NCBI RefSeq assembly: GCF_900890425.1 | Contig: NZ_CAAHFG010000001.1 | Location: 620,001-684,000, forward strand | Source: Pontiella desulfatans | GTDB taxonomy: Bacteria; Verrucomicrobiota; Kiritimatiellia; Kiritimatiellales; Pontiellaceae | Reading direction: 5' to 3' | DNA: 64,000 bases | In this document: positions 17,589-26,405 of the stretch, piece by piece | Layout of the letters: each line of letters starts with the position of its first letter | Numbering within the stretch: position 1 is the first letter of the stretch | Notes under the pieces: model-generated | Told to the model about the DNA's origin: nothing | Seen by the model: the letters and a program-made list of their open reading frames with translations, nothing else | Database searches by the model: none | Position numbers and translations under genes: made by a program

Positions 17589-18848
17589 ATGAGGATGCAA
17601 ACACATTGGATGCTCACGGTTAGGGATGGAGCAAGGCCTCCGTTCAAGGTGATGTTGTCGCGTGGCCACAAGGTTGTGGTGGGGCGAACCCGAACCTGCG
17701 AGATTGTTCTCAATGATCCGTTGGTATCCCGCAAGCACTGCTTTTTCAGCGTTGGCGAAGATGGGGTCTTGAAGCTGTTCGATCTCGGAGCCCGGCATAA
17801 AACCTTGCTGAACGGAACCGCCGTTGAAGAGGGTTGCGCCGCCACGGTCGAGGACGGCTGCCAGGTCTGCTTGGGACGTTCTTCTTTCATACAGGTTGAC
17901 TGCATGGGGGAAAAATCTTCAGGCGGGCTGGGGCATGGCCCGGATGCCGATGAGGATTCGGCAACCCCCACCACGGAGTTGGAGGAATCCGCTCCGGCCG
18001 AGGTTGTCGGATCGGGGCCGGCCGAAGATCCGATTGATGCGGGTGCTAAAGGCCGTTCCGGGAATGCCGAAGGGAAGCCTATTGAGGATGACCCCGGCGA
18101 GGAGAGCCGGGGCAATACGCCCCCGCAGGCTCCGACAAGCGCAACCGAGCCGTCCGGTCGACCGGATGAAACCAGCCTTGTTGACTTTGATGGGCCTGAG
18201 GCTCAACCTCGGCCCGACGGGCAAGCATGCGAAGTGGAGCAGGTTCCTAAGAATGAAGCTGATCAAGACCACGAGAAAATCCTGGGGCAGTCCCTGTCGG
18301 GAAAGTTGATCCTTCCAAAGCAAAGCAAGCCATCCCCGACGATTATAAATGCGGAGCGGAACGTGGGCGATGACGGGGCTTCGGGGGATGAAGAGGCCGC
18401 TATGCCGGGGCCGTCGGAAGCCGGTATCGAGGATGACACGGTCGTTGTTGAGACGATGGGATTCCACGAACAACCGCAGGGCAAGGCCGGGAACCAAGCT
18501 TTGCCCGTTGGAGACCAAGGGGATGAAACCAACTATGTTGATCCGGCGGAACTTCAAAAGATTTTGACGGGGGAATCGGGCATGTCGGTTTCGGATGGTG
18601 CCGGTCGGCAAGATGAAACCAGCTATATCGACCCGGCGGAGCTCCAGAAGCTCATGAAAGCAAAGTCCGGCCCCTTCGGCAAAAAGGGAGCGGCTCGCTC
18701 GGGGACTTCGCTAAAAGGGGGCGATGCCGGACATACGGTTGCGTCCGTTGGCGACCGTGGGGATGAGACCAGCTACATCGATCCGGTGGAACTCCAAAGG
18801 CTCATGAAGAGCAAGGCAAAATCTACAAAACCAGGCAAAGGGCGATAG
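17589..18848 (+). CDS. FHA-domain protein with repeated DETSYID phospho-acceptor-like tail
   Basis: About 419 residues from ATG 17589 (AGGG upstream; alternatives GTG 17571, ATG 17574). An N-terminal FHA domain (~15-100: VVGRTRTCEIVL, SRKHC, LLNG) is followed by a long acidic, Pro/Gly/Glu-rich, probably disordered region. The tail carries four copies of D-E-T-(S/N)-x-(V/I)-D; the last three extend to DETSYIDPAELQKLMK. Each places Ile/Val three residues after Thr, the pTxxI/V pattern many FHA domains bind when phosphorylated. No membrane segment. The design resembles small FHA switch proteins whose tail is phosphorylated by a partner kinase; kinase and phosphatase are both in this operon. Confidence 0.85.
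   Translation: MRMQTHWMLTVRDGARPPFKVMLSRGHKVVVGRTRTCEIVLNDPLVSRKHCFFSVGEDGVLKLFDLGARHKTLLNGTAVEEGCAATVEDGCQVCLGRSSFIQVDCMGEKSSGGLGHGPDADEDSATPTTELEESAPAEVVGSGPAEDPIDAGAKGRSGNAEGKPIEDDPGEESRGNTPPQAPTSATEPSGRPDETSLVDFDGPEAQPRPDGQACEVEQVPKNEADQDHEKILGQSLSGKLILPKQSKPSPTIINAERNVGDDGASGDEEAAMPGPSEAGIEDDTVVVETMGFHEQPQGKAGNQALPVGDQGDETNYVDPAELQKILTGESGMSVSDGAGRQDETSYIDPAELQKLMKAKSGPFGKKGAARSGTSLKGGDAGHTVASVGDRGDETSYIDPVELQRLMKSKAKSTKPGKGR
18165..18821 (+). repeat. Four-copy coding repeat (DETS/N-x-V/I-D motif)
   Basis: Copies start at 18165 (DETSLVDFD), 18522 (DETNYVDPAELQKIL), 18612 (DETSYIDPAELQKLM) and 18762 (DETSYIDPVELQRLM). The last two are near-identical in protein but differ at synonymous codons (GAAACC vs GAGACC, ATCGACCC vs ATCGATCC), so the peptide rather than the DNA appears to be conserved. 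Confidence 0.85.
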
Positions 18849-18867
18849 ATGCGGTCTCCGATTAGGT

Positions 18868-21102
18868 ATGAATGCAGGTGTTGTTATGGACTCTAATGCA
18901 GTGTTGCGACTAACGGAAACCGATGGCGGCGGTAATTCCACGGAGCTTCCTTTGGTCAAGATGTCGGAATCGACCATCACCATTGGCCGAGGCGGCGAGG
19001 CGGACATTCGATTCGGCGAGGGTGATCAATCCGTTTCCCGGCACCAGTTCGAAGTCTCGTTTCGTGGAGGTTCGCCAACGCTCAAGAACACCGGCAGGAA
19101 TCCCGTGGTCTACAAGAGCGGCCGGAAGCAACTGGCTTCGGGGGCGGAAATCAATATTGACTCTGGTTTGGAAGTCACGTTCCGGGAAAGCAAGCTTCGT
19201 TTCGATGTTGAAGTCCCCGAGGTTTATTGCTTGAAGACCAAAGGAGCCGGGGGGCGCGCTGAATTCGAGATCGAGCGCGACCGGAAGTATACCGTGGGCA
19301 GGAGCCCCGAATGCGATATCACGCTGGATTCGTCGGGGGTGTCGAGGCGCCATTGCAGATTGCAATTGGAAGCGGGCGAGGTCCTGAACGTCCATGATCT
19401 GGGAAGCGTTAACGGAGTCCGGCTGTTCTTGAAGGGGGAGTTGCAGCCTGAAAGCCCCGACATGGAAGTCCCGTGTGGCGTAAAATTCCTCATTGGCGAC
19501 ATCGAATGCGTTTTAGAAAAGAAGGGGCAGGAGTCCGGAGGCAGGAAGCCGATCGCCCTGCCGGCTGTGTTGGTGGTGGTGCTATTGCTGCTCATTTCTT
19601 CCGCCCTCTTCTTGGTGTTGAAGCCCGGAGGCTCGGACGGGCCATCCGTAGAGCCGGATGAATCTTCTCCCTCTGTTGCCGGAACCACTCAGGAAACCGG
19701 TGTTTCCGATCTGCCCTTGCGCCCAACCGAACCACCACGGAATGAGGAAGAGTCGGCTCGTCAGCGGAATATCGATCGGATCCAGGCGATTATTCGGGAT
19801 GATGCCTCCTTTGATAAGAAAGCCTATCGGTTTGCCGGGCTGGCGAAAGATTCGAAGTTCAAAAGCCTGGTGCCGTTCTGCAAGCAGTTGGATGAATACT
19901 ATTCCCAGTGCGGCAAGCTGGAAAAAATGAATGTCGAGTTGCTGAAGGAATATGAAAAACGGATGGAGGAGGCAAGAGGCTCGATTGAGCGGTTGGAGTT
20001 TGATTTTTCCACCTCGCTCTCCTTCGGGGCGCTCAAGAATGAAAGCGACAAGCTGATGGCCTCGTATGCCACCGTTTCCTCCCTGTTGCAGGGGATCGGC
20101 CTCGAGGCACCTGAATTCCCGGCTGAACTGACGGTCGCAGCCGCGGACCTTGTCGAAAAGGCAAGGTTGTATCAGGATGAGACCCAGAGTATTTCCTATA
20201 TCTGGACCGATTTGGAGAACAGCTCGTTTGACGCCCCTTCCAAGTTCAAGGAAAAGGAGATGAAGCTATCCATCGACGCGCTGTATCCCGGTGAAGGCAT
20301 TGCCCCGGACGTGTGCGCCAAAATCGGGGGAATCATCAACTACCGGGAGCAAATGTGGAGCGTCTACCAAGGCTTGATTGATCAGGTTGGCACCGTTTTG
20401 ACGAACTACACGGAGTCTGGCGAGTCCAAGGTGTGTGAACCTGAACGATGGGTCATGCAGCCGCTAAGGACGACCATTGATGCCCCCGTGCCGAACTATT
20501 ATGGGGAACCTCCGCCGCTGGCCGCTGTGTCGAGCTATCTTTACGGCCAGCTGGAGGCGATTTCCAGCACATGGACGAATCTTGAGTTCCTAACCCATTG
20601 CAGTGGTTGGAAAAGCGGGCTTGAGCAACGGCAACTCGGCTTCGGGGAAATAGATCGGGTCCTGCCACTGGTGGATCGGCTGTGCGTTGAGGCCTCGTTG
20701 AAAAGCGCGGCGGATTTGGATGCCGGCCTGAATCAATACCGGCAGATCACCGACCGTCTCAAACCCGGGGATGAGCTGGATCTGAGCGATGCCAAAAAAC
20801 TGATTCTTGCCTACAACCTATGCCATCGGTATCTGGAGCACGAGGTGTTCAGCAAGCTGCGCGAGGAAAGCACGCGGACCGCCGAACGGGTGGGCAACGA
20901 CTGCCTGATGCGCGTGGTTGACCGGTTGAAAAAGGAGTGTGCCGAAGGTTTGGCTTTGGATGGCCCGGAGCGCGATGCGTGTGTGGATAAAGCCGGGAAA
21001 ATCCTGGAGATATTGGATCTAGCCGTTTCCATGCCTCCGGAATTCGAAACCCAGATTAAAGGGCGTAGGGACTGGGTCGAATCCAAGCGCCGAAAGATAT
21101 AA
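18868..21102 (+). CDS. Double-FHA, single-TM protein with large extracytoplasmic domain
   Basis: 744 residues. FHA domain 1 (~20-110: ITIGRGGEADIRF, VSRHQFEV) and FHA domain 2 (~130-215: YTVGRSPECDITL, SRRHCRLQL, LGSVNGVRL) keep the Gly-Arg, Ser-Arg-His and Asn-Gly residues of phosphothreonine binders. One TM helix follows (~230-252, LPAVLVVVLLLLISSALFLVL), then ~490 residues of charged helical extracytoplasmic sequence without a known domain. This polarity suggests it docks phosphorylated partners in the cytoplasm and transmits the state across the membrane. Start at ATG 18868 or 18886. It lies 19 bp after the DETSYID-tail protein, a likely ligand. Confidence 0.88.
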   Translation: MNAGVVMDSNAVLRLTETDGGGNSTELPLVKMSESTITIGRGGEADIRFGEGDQSVSRHQFEVSFRGGSPTLKNTGRNPVVYKSGRKQLASGAEINIDSGLEVTFRESKLRFDVEVPEVYCLKTKGAGGRAEFEIERDRKYTVGRSPECDITLDSSGVSRRHCRLQLEAGEVLNVHDLGSVNGVRLFLKGELQPESPDMEVPCGVKFLIGDIECVLEKKGQESGGRKPIALPAVLVVVLLLLISSALFLVLKPGGSDGPSVEPDESSPSVAGTTQETGVSDLPLRPTEPPRNEEESARQRNIDRIQAIIRDDASFDKKAYRFAGLAKDSKFKSLVPFCKQLDEYYSQCGKLEKMNVELLKEYEKRMEEARGSIERLEFDFSTSLSFGALKNESDKLMASYATVSSLLQGIGLEAPEFPAELTVAAADLVEKARLYQDETQSISYIWTDLENSSFDAPSKFKEKEMKLSIDALYPGEGIAPDVCAKIGGIINYREQMWSVYQGLIDQVGTVLTNYTESGESKVCEPERWVMQPLRTTIDAPVPNYYGEPPPLAAVSSYLYGQLEAISSTWTNLEFLTHCSGWKSGLEQRQLGFGEIDRVLPLVDRLCVEASLKSAADLDAGLNQYRQITDRLKPGDELDLSDAKKLILAYNLCHRYLEHEVFSKLREESTRTAERVGNDCLMRVVDRLKKECAEGLALDGPERDACVDKAGKILEILDLAVSMPPEFETQIKGRRDWVESKRRKI

Positions 21103-21119
21103 AACCAATGACCCAAAGA

Positions 21120-21153
21120 TTGACATGTTAAGGAAAAACGATTTCTTTATAAT
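21120..21153 (+). promoter_or_regulatory. Possible internal promoter before the SrfC-like gene
   Basis: The 171-bp gap before the SrfC-like gene, the widest in the cluster, holds exact consensus hexamers TTGACA (21120-21125) and TATAAT (21148-21153). They are 22 bp apart, too far for a standard sigma-70 promoter, so this may need an activator that bends DNA or may be chance. Confidence 0.35.
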
Positions 21154-21273
21154 CCAAGCGGTTGTTCATGGGGCATTTCGGCATTGTGGTAGGGGTGTTT
21201 TGGGGGCGTTTGGCATGGCCATAAGACAATGGATGTTTTCAGCGTGCCAAGGGAAGTCATGGAGATAAATAGT

Positions 21274-23763
21274 ATGAGTAGTGAGTTGCAGGAACTGACG
21301 GAGAAGTGCCTCTGCCGTGCGAAGGACTTCGATAATTGGATTGCGCGCAATCTTCCCAAACGCGTAGGAACGCGGCATCAGCTCTCTTCCGAATTGGCCG
21401 ACCTGAACCGGAAGCGGTGCCGGGAGCTGAAGAATCTGAACCTCGCCGCTTCGATGCCGGTTGCCGTTGCGGTGTATGGGGCGAGCCAGGCGGGCAAGTC
21501 CTTGTTTGTTGGCCGGTTGCTCGAAAGCCGCAAACCGGGCGAAACGGTTCTTGGTTTCGATCCCAAGGATGCGCCGATCCCCGACTTGGACTTTCTCAAC
21601 GATTTCAATCCCCAGGGCGGGGGCGAAGCCACCGCCGTGGTGACGCGGTTCACGTTGGGCAAGGGCTTGACGGATGCCATGAAGGCCGAAGGGTACCCGA
21701 TTATGGGACGCATGCTGAACCGGAGCGATTTGCTCAAGTCGCTGGCCCGGGGATTTAAGGGCGAATGCAAATCGGACGATCAGGAACAGGTTTGGGACGG
21801 CGATCAAGTGGAGCGTCTTTTGAAGGATGATCTCCATCGGAGTTATCCTTCCGAGGTGGTCGATACCGATTGGCGGCTGGACATCTGCGAGGCGCATGAC
21901 TTCCTGGTTAAGGAATATTGCGACAGGAGCATTGCCATTTCAGAGGACGCGCTGGCGGATCTCATGCGGCGATATCCGTTGAATCACCAGGGCTATGTTA
22001 AACTCTGCTGCCATTTGTTCTGGTATGACATGGAGCTGCTGAACAATCTGTTCGTGAAGCTCCTTGGGCTGCGGGATGAAGTGGGCGGCGACTCCGACCT
22101 GGTTTTCATGGAATGGGACGTGATTCCCTACATCCTGGACTCGCTGGCTCCGGACGAATTCAAACACAAGCGGCTGCCGCATACATCGTGGAACGATTTC
22201 GGGGCCGTGCACAAGGACGGCAAAGTGCTGGTCGGGAAAGGCGGTGGAAACCGGCTGGACTTGCGCCTGTTCCAAGGGCTGATCTGCGAACTGGTGGTTC
22301 CGCTCTATGCCGAAAACCTGACCGATCAGGTTCGGCACCTGTTCGAAACCGCCGACGTGCTGGACATTCCCGGCGCGGTGGGGGATGCCGGCCGGGCCCG
22401 GCTCTCTGCCGACCAACTTCAGAAAAAGGCGGAAACCAGCCAGACGCCCCCCGAATATGAAATTCTCAAGCGTGGCCGCGTGGGCTACCTGTTCGAAAAG
22501 TATGCGGCGGAAAAACAGATCGTCTCCCTGGCGTATATGCAGCGGTGGGGAAACATTACCGCAAAATCCGAGATCGGCCCCCAGCTTGATAAATGGGGCA
22601 AATCCACCTATGGCCCCGCCTGGCCCCGAGCCATGGGAACCAGTAAGGAGACGCGGAATGCCTTGTATATTGCCATGACCCAGATCGATAAGGAGTGTTC
22701 GTGGAACGCCGCGCCCAAAACCGAGGTGTTCGACGGGATCATCCACGGGCAGCTGGCCGCGAACCTTCATTTCATGGTGGGTTTCGGCGGCGATTCCACG
22801 CCGTTCGACAATGTCTATCTGCTGCGCCACCCGGGCAAGACAGACCGGAACCCGGCCTTCACCGATGCCGACCATGAAAAGAACTGGAAAGCCGAATTCC
22901 TCGATAGTTCCGCAGTCAGGAAGCATGTCGCCAATCCAGGGGAAAAATGGGATGCCGCGTTTACGGATGACGGTGGGGTGGCCTTGTACTTGAAGGAACT
23001 GACGCAATCCATCGATGGGGAAGCGCATCGCAAACGGCTGAAACTTTCGCTCGACAACCATTGGAGCGCGTTGTCGTCCGAGATGGAACGGCTGTTTGTC
23101 GATCCCTCCCTGGCCAAGGTGAAGAAGCGGATGCAGGAATCCACGGAGAAGATCATCGACTGGTTTGAGCGCGACAATACCGGATGGCGCTCGAAGTATT
23201 TCCGCGACGCGATCAGTTGCGACCCTGCCCTCATCGCCGGGACGATTTCGGATGCGATGGGTACGATGGCCATCCAGAATAAAGTGGACTACGAAGAGGT
23301 GGTCTCGGAAGTCATGATGAAGTGGGAGTCGTCCCGGAAATGGGAGGATATGCTGCTGCTGTGCAGGGAAGCGGACATCAAGGTGGATGTGTTCACCCAT
23401 TATGCCGGGTATTTGAAGGATTATATTACCCAGTGCTGCTCGAAAGAGCTGGCGGCCTCCTTGAAGGAAATGGTTGGGGACGATGTTTCGCCGGGCAGCC
23501 TGGTGGAAAACCCGAAAGACTATCGCCAGGCCATTTATTCCACCATGGTGTTCGACGATTATTTGCTGACGCCCGGGCCGCGCGAAGGCTTCAGCGATTC
23601 GCCGGCGGAATCGGCGGCGGGAAATTACCTGATCTCATCGACCATACCCAGCCGCTACAGCCGCATCCTGCTGGAGCGGTTGTCCCAAGGGCTCGGTGAG
23701 GAGGGGCTGGTGGATCCGCCGGCGGGGAACGACGAATTGATTGAACTGATCTCATCGCTATAG
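21274..23763 (+). CDS. srfC: SrfC-family P-loop NTPase (putative virulence factor family)
   Basis: About 829 residues from ATG 21274, chosen for the GGAGATAAATAGT ribosome site; in-frame ATGs exist at 21229 and 21259. The Walker A sequence is GASQAGKS (G69-S76), followed by the SrfC family hallmark 'LDFLNDFNPQGGGEATAVVTRF' in two parts (LDFLNDFNPQGGG, EATAVVTRFT). A GTPase-like DxPG motif is DIPG at ~364. SrfC (Pfam Virul_Fac) belongs with SrfA and SrfB in the srfABC operons of Salmonella and other Proteobacteria; its biochemical activity is unsettled. Here it is 18 bp from the SrfB-like gene and follows kinase/FHA genes, which is not the arrangement in Salmonella. Confidence 0.88.
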   Translation: MSSELQELTEKCLCRAKDFDNWIARNLPKRVGTRHQLSSELADLNRKRCRELKNLNLAASMPVAVAVYGASQAGKSLFVGRLLESRKPGETVLGFDPKDAPIPDLDFLNDFNPQGGGEATAVVTRFTLGKGLTDAMKAEGYPIMGRMLNRSDLLKSLARGFKGECKSDDQEQVWDGDQVERLLKDDLHRSYPSEVVDTDWRLDICEAHDFLVKEYCDRSIAISEDALADLMRRYPLNHQGYVKLCCHLFWYDMELLNNLFVKLLGLRDEVGGDSDLVFMEWDVIPYILDSLAPDEFKHKRLPHTSWNDFGAVHKDGKVLVGKGGGNRLDLRLFQGLICELVVPLYAENLTDQVRHLFETADVLDIPGAVGDAGRARLSADQLQKKAETSQTPPEYEILKRGRVGYLFEKYAAEKQIVSLAYMQRWGNITAKSEIGPQLDKWGKSTYGPAWPRAMGTSKETRNALYIAMTQIDKECSWNAAPKTEVFDGIIHGQLAANLHFMVGFGGDSTPFDNVYLLRHPGKTDRNPAFTDADHEKNWKAEFLDSSAVRKHVANPGEKWDAAFTDDGGVALYLKELTQSIDGEAHRKRLKLSLDNHWSALSSEMERLFVDPSLAKVKKRMQESTEKIIDWFERDNTGWRSKYFRDAISCDPALIAGTISDAMGTMAIQNKVDYEEVVSEVMMKWESSRKWEDMLLLCREADIKVDVFTHYAGYLKDYITQCCSKELAASLKEMVGDDVSPGSLVENPKDYRQAIYSTMVFDDYLLTPGPREGFSDSPAESAAGNYLISSTIPSRYSRILLERLSQGLGEEGLVDPPAGNDELIELISSL

Positions 23764-23781
23764 CAAAAAGGAACCTGGGAA

Positions 23782-26391
23782 ATGCCGAAAAAATACAATC
23801 TGTTCGCCAACACGGGCATGCAGTTCATCTACACGGGGCTGCTTTCTCCTGAGCAGGGGCTGAGTTGGCACAATCTCGATGGCGATAAGCTTTGGATTCA
23901 ATGCCGCACCACGCGGGATGTGGGGGAAGTGGTTTTCTGTGTCGATACGAATACCGGATCTTCGTTCCATGTTTCGGGTTCCGAGCAGGGCGTCCCGCCG
24001 GCTCCCGTCTGCATTCCGCTGGAGACGCTGGGGATCGATGAAAGCATCGAGGTGGCGATTATCTCGGAAGACCGCGCAACCGGTCAGCCCAAGGATGTGG
24101 CCCTGGTGCTCGATCTGGGAAATAGCCGTTCCGTAGGCTTGCTGGTCGAAGGCGCGCGGGGAGGGGGCGTCACCCATATGCTACCCGCCCGGCCTTTTGA
24201 ACTGACTTCCCATCACCTGCTCTGGAGAAACCCGACGTCGAAGGAGCAGCACAGCCAACAGGTGTTCGAGTCCGGATTCGTCTTCGTTTCCGACCCGGTT
24301 CCTCCGGTAGACGTCAAGGTCTTGAAAAAGATCCCTCCCCGTTACGAGGAGGAGGATCCGGGCAAGGGGCTCATGGCCAAAGTGTTCAAGAAAAAGTCCG
24401 GTCCCGTTCTGCTGGAGGCGGGGCGCGAATACTATGAAGCGATCCGGACGGATCTGTTCCGCGATATTTCGCCGGTTCGAATGGGGACGGAAGTGGATTT
24501 CCATCTCACCCAATCTTGCTATGAACGCGAAGGTCGGCCGGAAGCGGGCTTGAGCAGCCCCAAACGATATCTTTGGGCCCATGACCAGCTGGCGGGATCC
24601 TATTGGCACCAGTTCATTCCCGGGCAGGATGCCATGGGAAAGGTGGCGGGGGAATATTTCAAGCACCTGGACAAAAATGACCGGGATTGGGAGTCCGTGC
24701 CGATAAATGAAAGCATGGCCCTCCCGGCGCCGGCCTATCCGCGGAGAAGCATGGTCACCGCCTGTGTGCTCGAATTGCTGAACCGGGCCTACCAGCAGAT
24801 CAATTCCGAAGAGTACCGGCTGAATACGCCGGATCCCAACCGCAAGCGTCTCCTGAAGCATTTGGTTATGAGCTACCCGTCCGGGTTGACCCGCGAGGAG
24901 CTCGGGCGCTACCGGATCCAGGTGGAGAAGGCGGTGCGGATCTTCTGCCACACCCACAAGCTGGATGGCAAGGAGCGAACCCAGTTGCGCATGGCCATCG
25001 ACGAGGGGACGGCCGGACAGCTGGCCTTCATCTACGGGGAAACCCTCGCATTTGAATCCGCCGATTCCTGGCTGAAGGTGGTGGGAAGGCCGCGCCAGGA
25101 CGGCAAGCACAGCGTCAGGATCGCCACGATCGATATCGGCGGCGGTACGTCGGACATGGTGATCTCCGATTTCATGGATCGCGCCGGCGGGGCCGTTACC
25201 GGCCTCGTTTGCGAAATCCGCCACGTCGATGGCGCCAACCGTGCCGGGGACGACCTGCTGGAGGCGGTGCTGCAGAAAATCATTATTCCCCAATTAGCCA
25301 ACCAGGTCCGGTTGAGCCGCGATGCAACCCGGCAGCTCTTCGAGGGCGTGAGCGACCAGACGCTCGTGAATAAGAAGAGCGGATTCCTGCGGGAAATCTG
25401 GAAGCCACTGGCCAACCGGTATATTGCGATGGCCAACGGAAAGGACGGCGGTTCATTCAAGTTGAATGAGATCGGCCTGGTGAAAAGCCAGCGGGCGCTG
25501 GATGATTTCGAAGATGTGATTAAAAGCATGTCGGGTGGAAGCATTATTGTCGGCGGGCTGGGTGAAAAGGAAATCTGCTTCAACCGCGATGAGTTCCGGA
25601 GTGTTGTCATGGAGCTTTTCCGCCCCGTTCTGACCAATTTCTGCGATACGATATGCCGTTTTGATTGCGACATTGTAACCTTGGCGGGAAGGCCTTCCAA
25701 CCTGCACGATATCCAGGAATTCGTGCGGGCCATGCTGCCGTTGCCGGACAAGCGCATCGTGCCCATGGGCAGCTACCGCACGGGGTCGTGGTATCCGTTG
25801 CCGGATCCCAAACGCCCCGGGGTTATCGGCGATCCGAAAAGCGTGGTGGTGGTCGGGTGCGCAATCGAACACCTCTGCAAGGTATACGGTTCCTTGGGGA
25901 GCCTGCAGGTGACAGTGGACGACGACAAGAAACAACTCTATTCCTACTACTGGGGAGAGGTCAGCAAGACCAAGACGACCTTCAGGAATAGCGAGGCGCT
26001 GTTCAAACCCGGCGAATCCGCCGAAGCCGGGGATGAAAAGGTGGTCGAGATCATCGGGCGCGAGATCTTCATCGCAAGGCGTTTGAGCAGTTGGGACGGT
26101 AGCCAGCCTGTTCCTACCTATGCCGTGCGCTACGCGAAAGGCTACGAACCCCACGGGCGGCTGTTGGCCACGCTCAGTTGCCAGCGCGGCGCCGGGGCGG
26201 AGGCCGGGTCGGATGAATCCCTGGTGCTTGCCGGGGTCGAGGGTTCGGTCGTGGCAGAGGATGGTTCCGTGGTGGAAGCCGTGGTGGGTGAGCATGTCGA
26301 GATCGTGCCCCGGGGAATGATCGAGGCGCAGCATTTCCTGGATGCAGGGGTCTTGCTGGGAATCGACTACAACAAAATATCGGACAACTAA
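23782..26391 (+). CDS. srfB: SrfB-family actin/Hsp70-like ATPase
   Basis: 869 residues. Two phosphate-binding motifs of the actin/Hsp70 fold are clear: VALVLDLGNSRSVGLLVEG (~105-123, phosphate 1) and IATIDIGGGTSDMVISDF (~447-464, phosphate 2). A later 'IIVGGLGEKE'/'VTLAGRPSN' region fits the adenosine loop. The order and spacing, and 'RPFELTSHHLLWRN', match SrfB (Pfam PF07520), usually ~1000 residues. It probably binds ATP and changes shape or polymerises rather than acting alone as an enzyme. The AAAGGAACCTGGGAA ribosome site lies 18 bp after the srfC-like stop; the pair is conserved as neighbours in known srf loci. Confidence 0.85.
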   Translation: MPKKYNLFANTGMQFIYTGLLSPEQGLSWHNLDGDKLWIQCRTTRDVGEVVFCVDTNTGSSFHVSGSEQGVPPAPVCIPLETLGIDESIEVAIISEDRATGQPKDVALVLDLGNSRSVGLLVEGARGGGVTHMLPARPFELTSHHLLWRNPTSKEQHSQQVFESGFVFVSDPVPPVDVKVLKKIPPRYEEEDPGKGLMAKVFKKKSGPVLLEAGREYYEAIRTDLFRDISPVRMGTEVDFHLTQSCYEREGRPEAGLSSPKRYLWAHDQLAGSYWHQFIPGQDAMGKVAGEYFKHLDKNDRDWESVPINESMALPAPAYPRRSMVTACVLELLNRAYQQINSEEYRLNTPDPNRKRLLKHLVMSYPSGLTREELGRYRIQVEKAVRIFCHTHKLDGKERTQLRMAIDEGTAGQLAFIYGETLAFESADSWLKVVGRPRQDGKHSVRIATIDIGGGTSDMVISDFMDRAGGAVTGLVCEIRHVDGANRAGDDLLEAVLQKIIIPQLANQVRLSRDATRQLFEGVSDQTLVNKKSGFLREIWKPLANRYIAMANGKDGGSFKLNEIGLVKSQRALDDFEDVIKSMSGGSIIVGGLGEKEICFNRDEFRSVVMELFRPVLTNFCDTICRFDCDIVTLAGRPSNLHDIQEFVRAMLPLPDKRIVPMGSYRTGSWYPLPDPKRPGVIGDPKSVVVVGCAIEHLCKVYGSLGSLQVTVDDDKKQLYSYYWGEVSKTKTTFRNSEALFKPGESAEAGDEKVVEIIGREIFIARRLSSWDGSQPVPTYAVRYAKGYEPHGRLLATLSCQRGAGAEAGSDESLVLAGVEGSVVAEDGSVVEAVVGEHVEIVPRGMIEAQHFLDAGVLLGIDYNKISDN

Positions 26392-26405
26392 TCTAGGGGG
26401 ATGCC

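Noticed and set aside
18165..18821. CRISPR-like or mobile repeat
   Set aside because: Repeats are in frame, protein-level and differ at synonymous positions; spacing is irregular.
21940..23400. 486-residue minus-strand ORF opposite the SrfC-like gene
   Set aside because: Antisense shadow of a well-supported gene; His/Gln-rich composition typical of reversed GC-rich coding DNA, no family motif.
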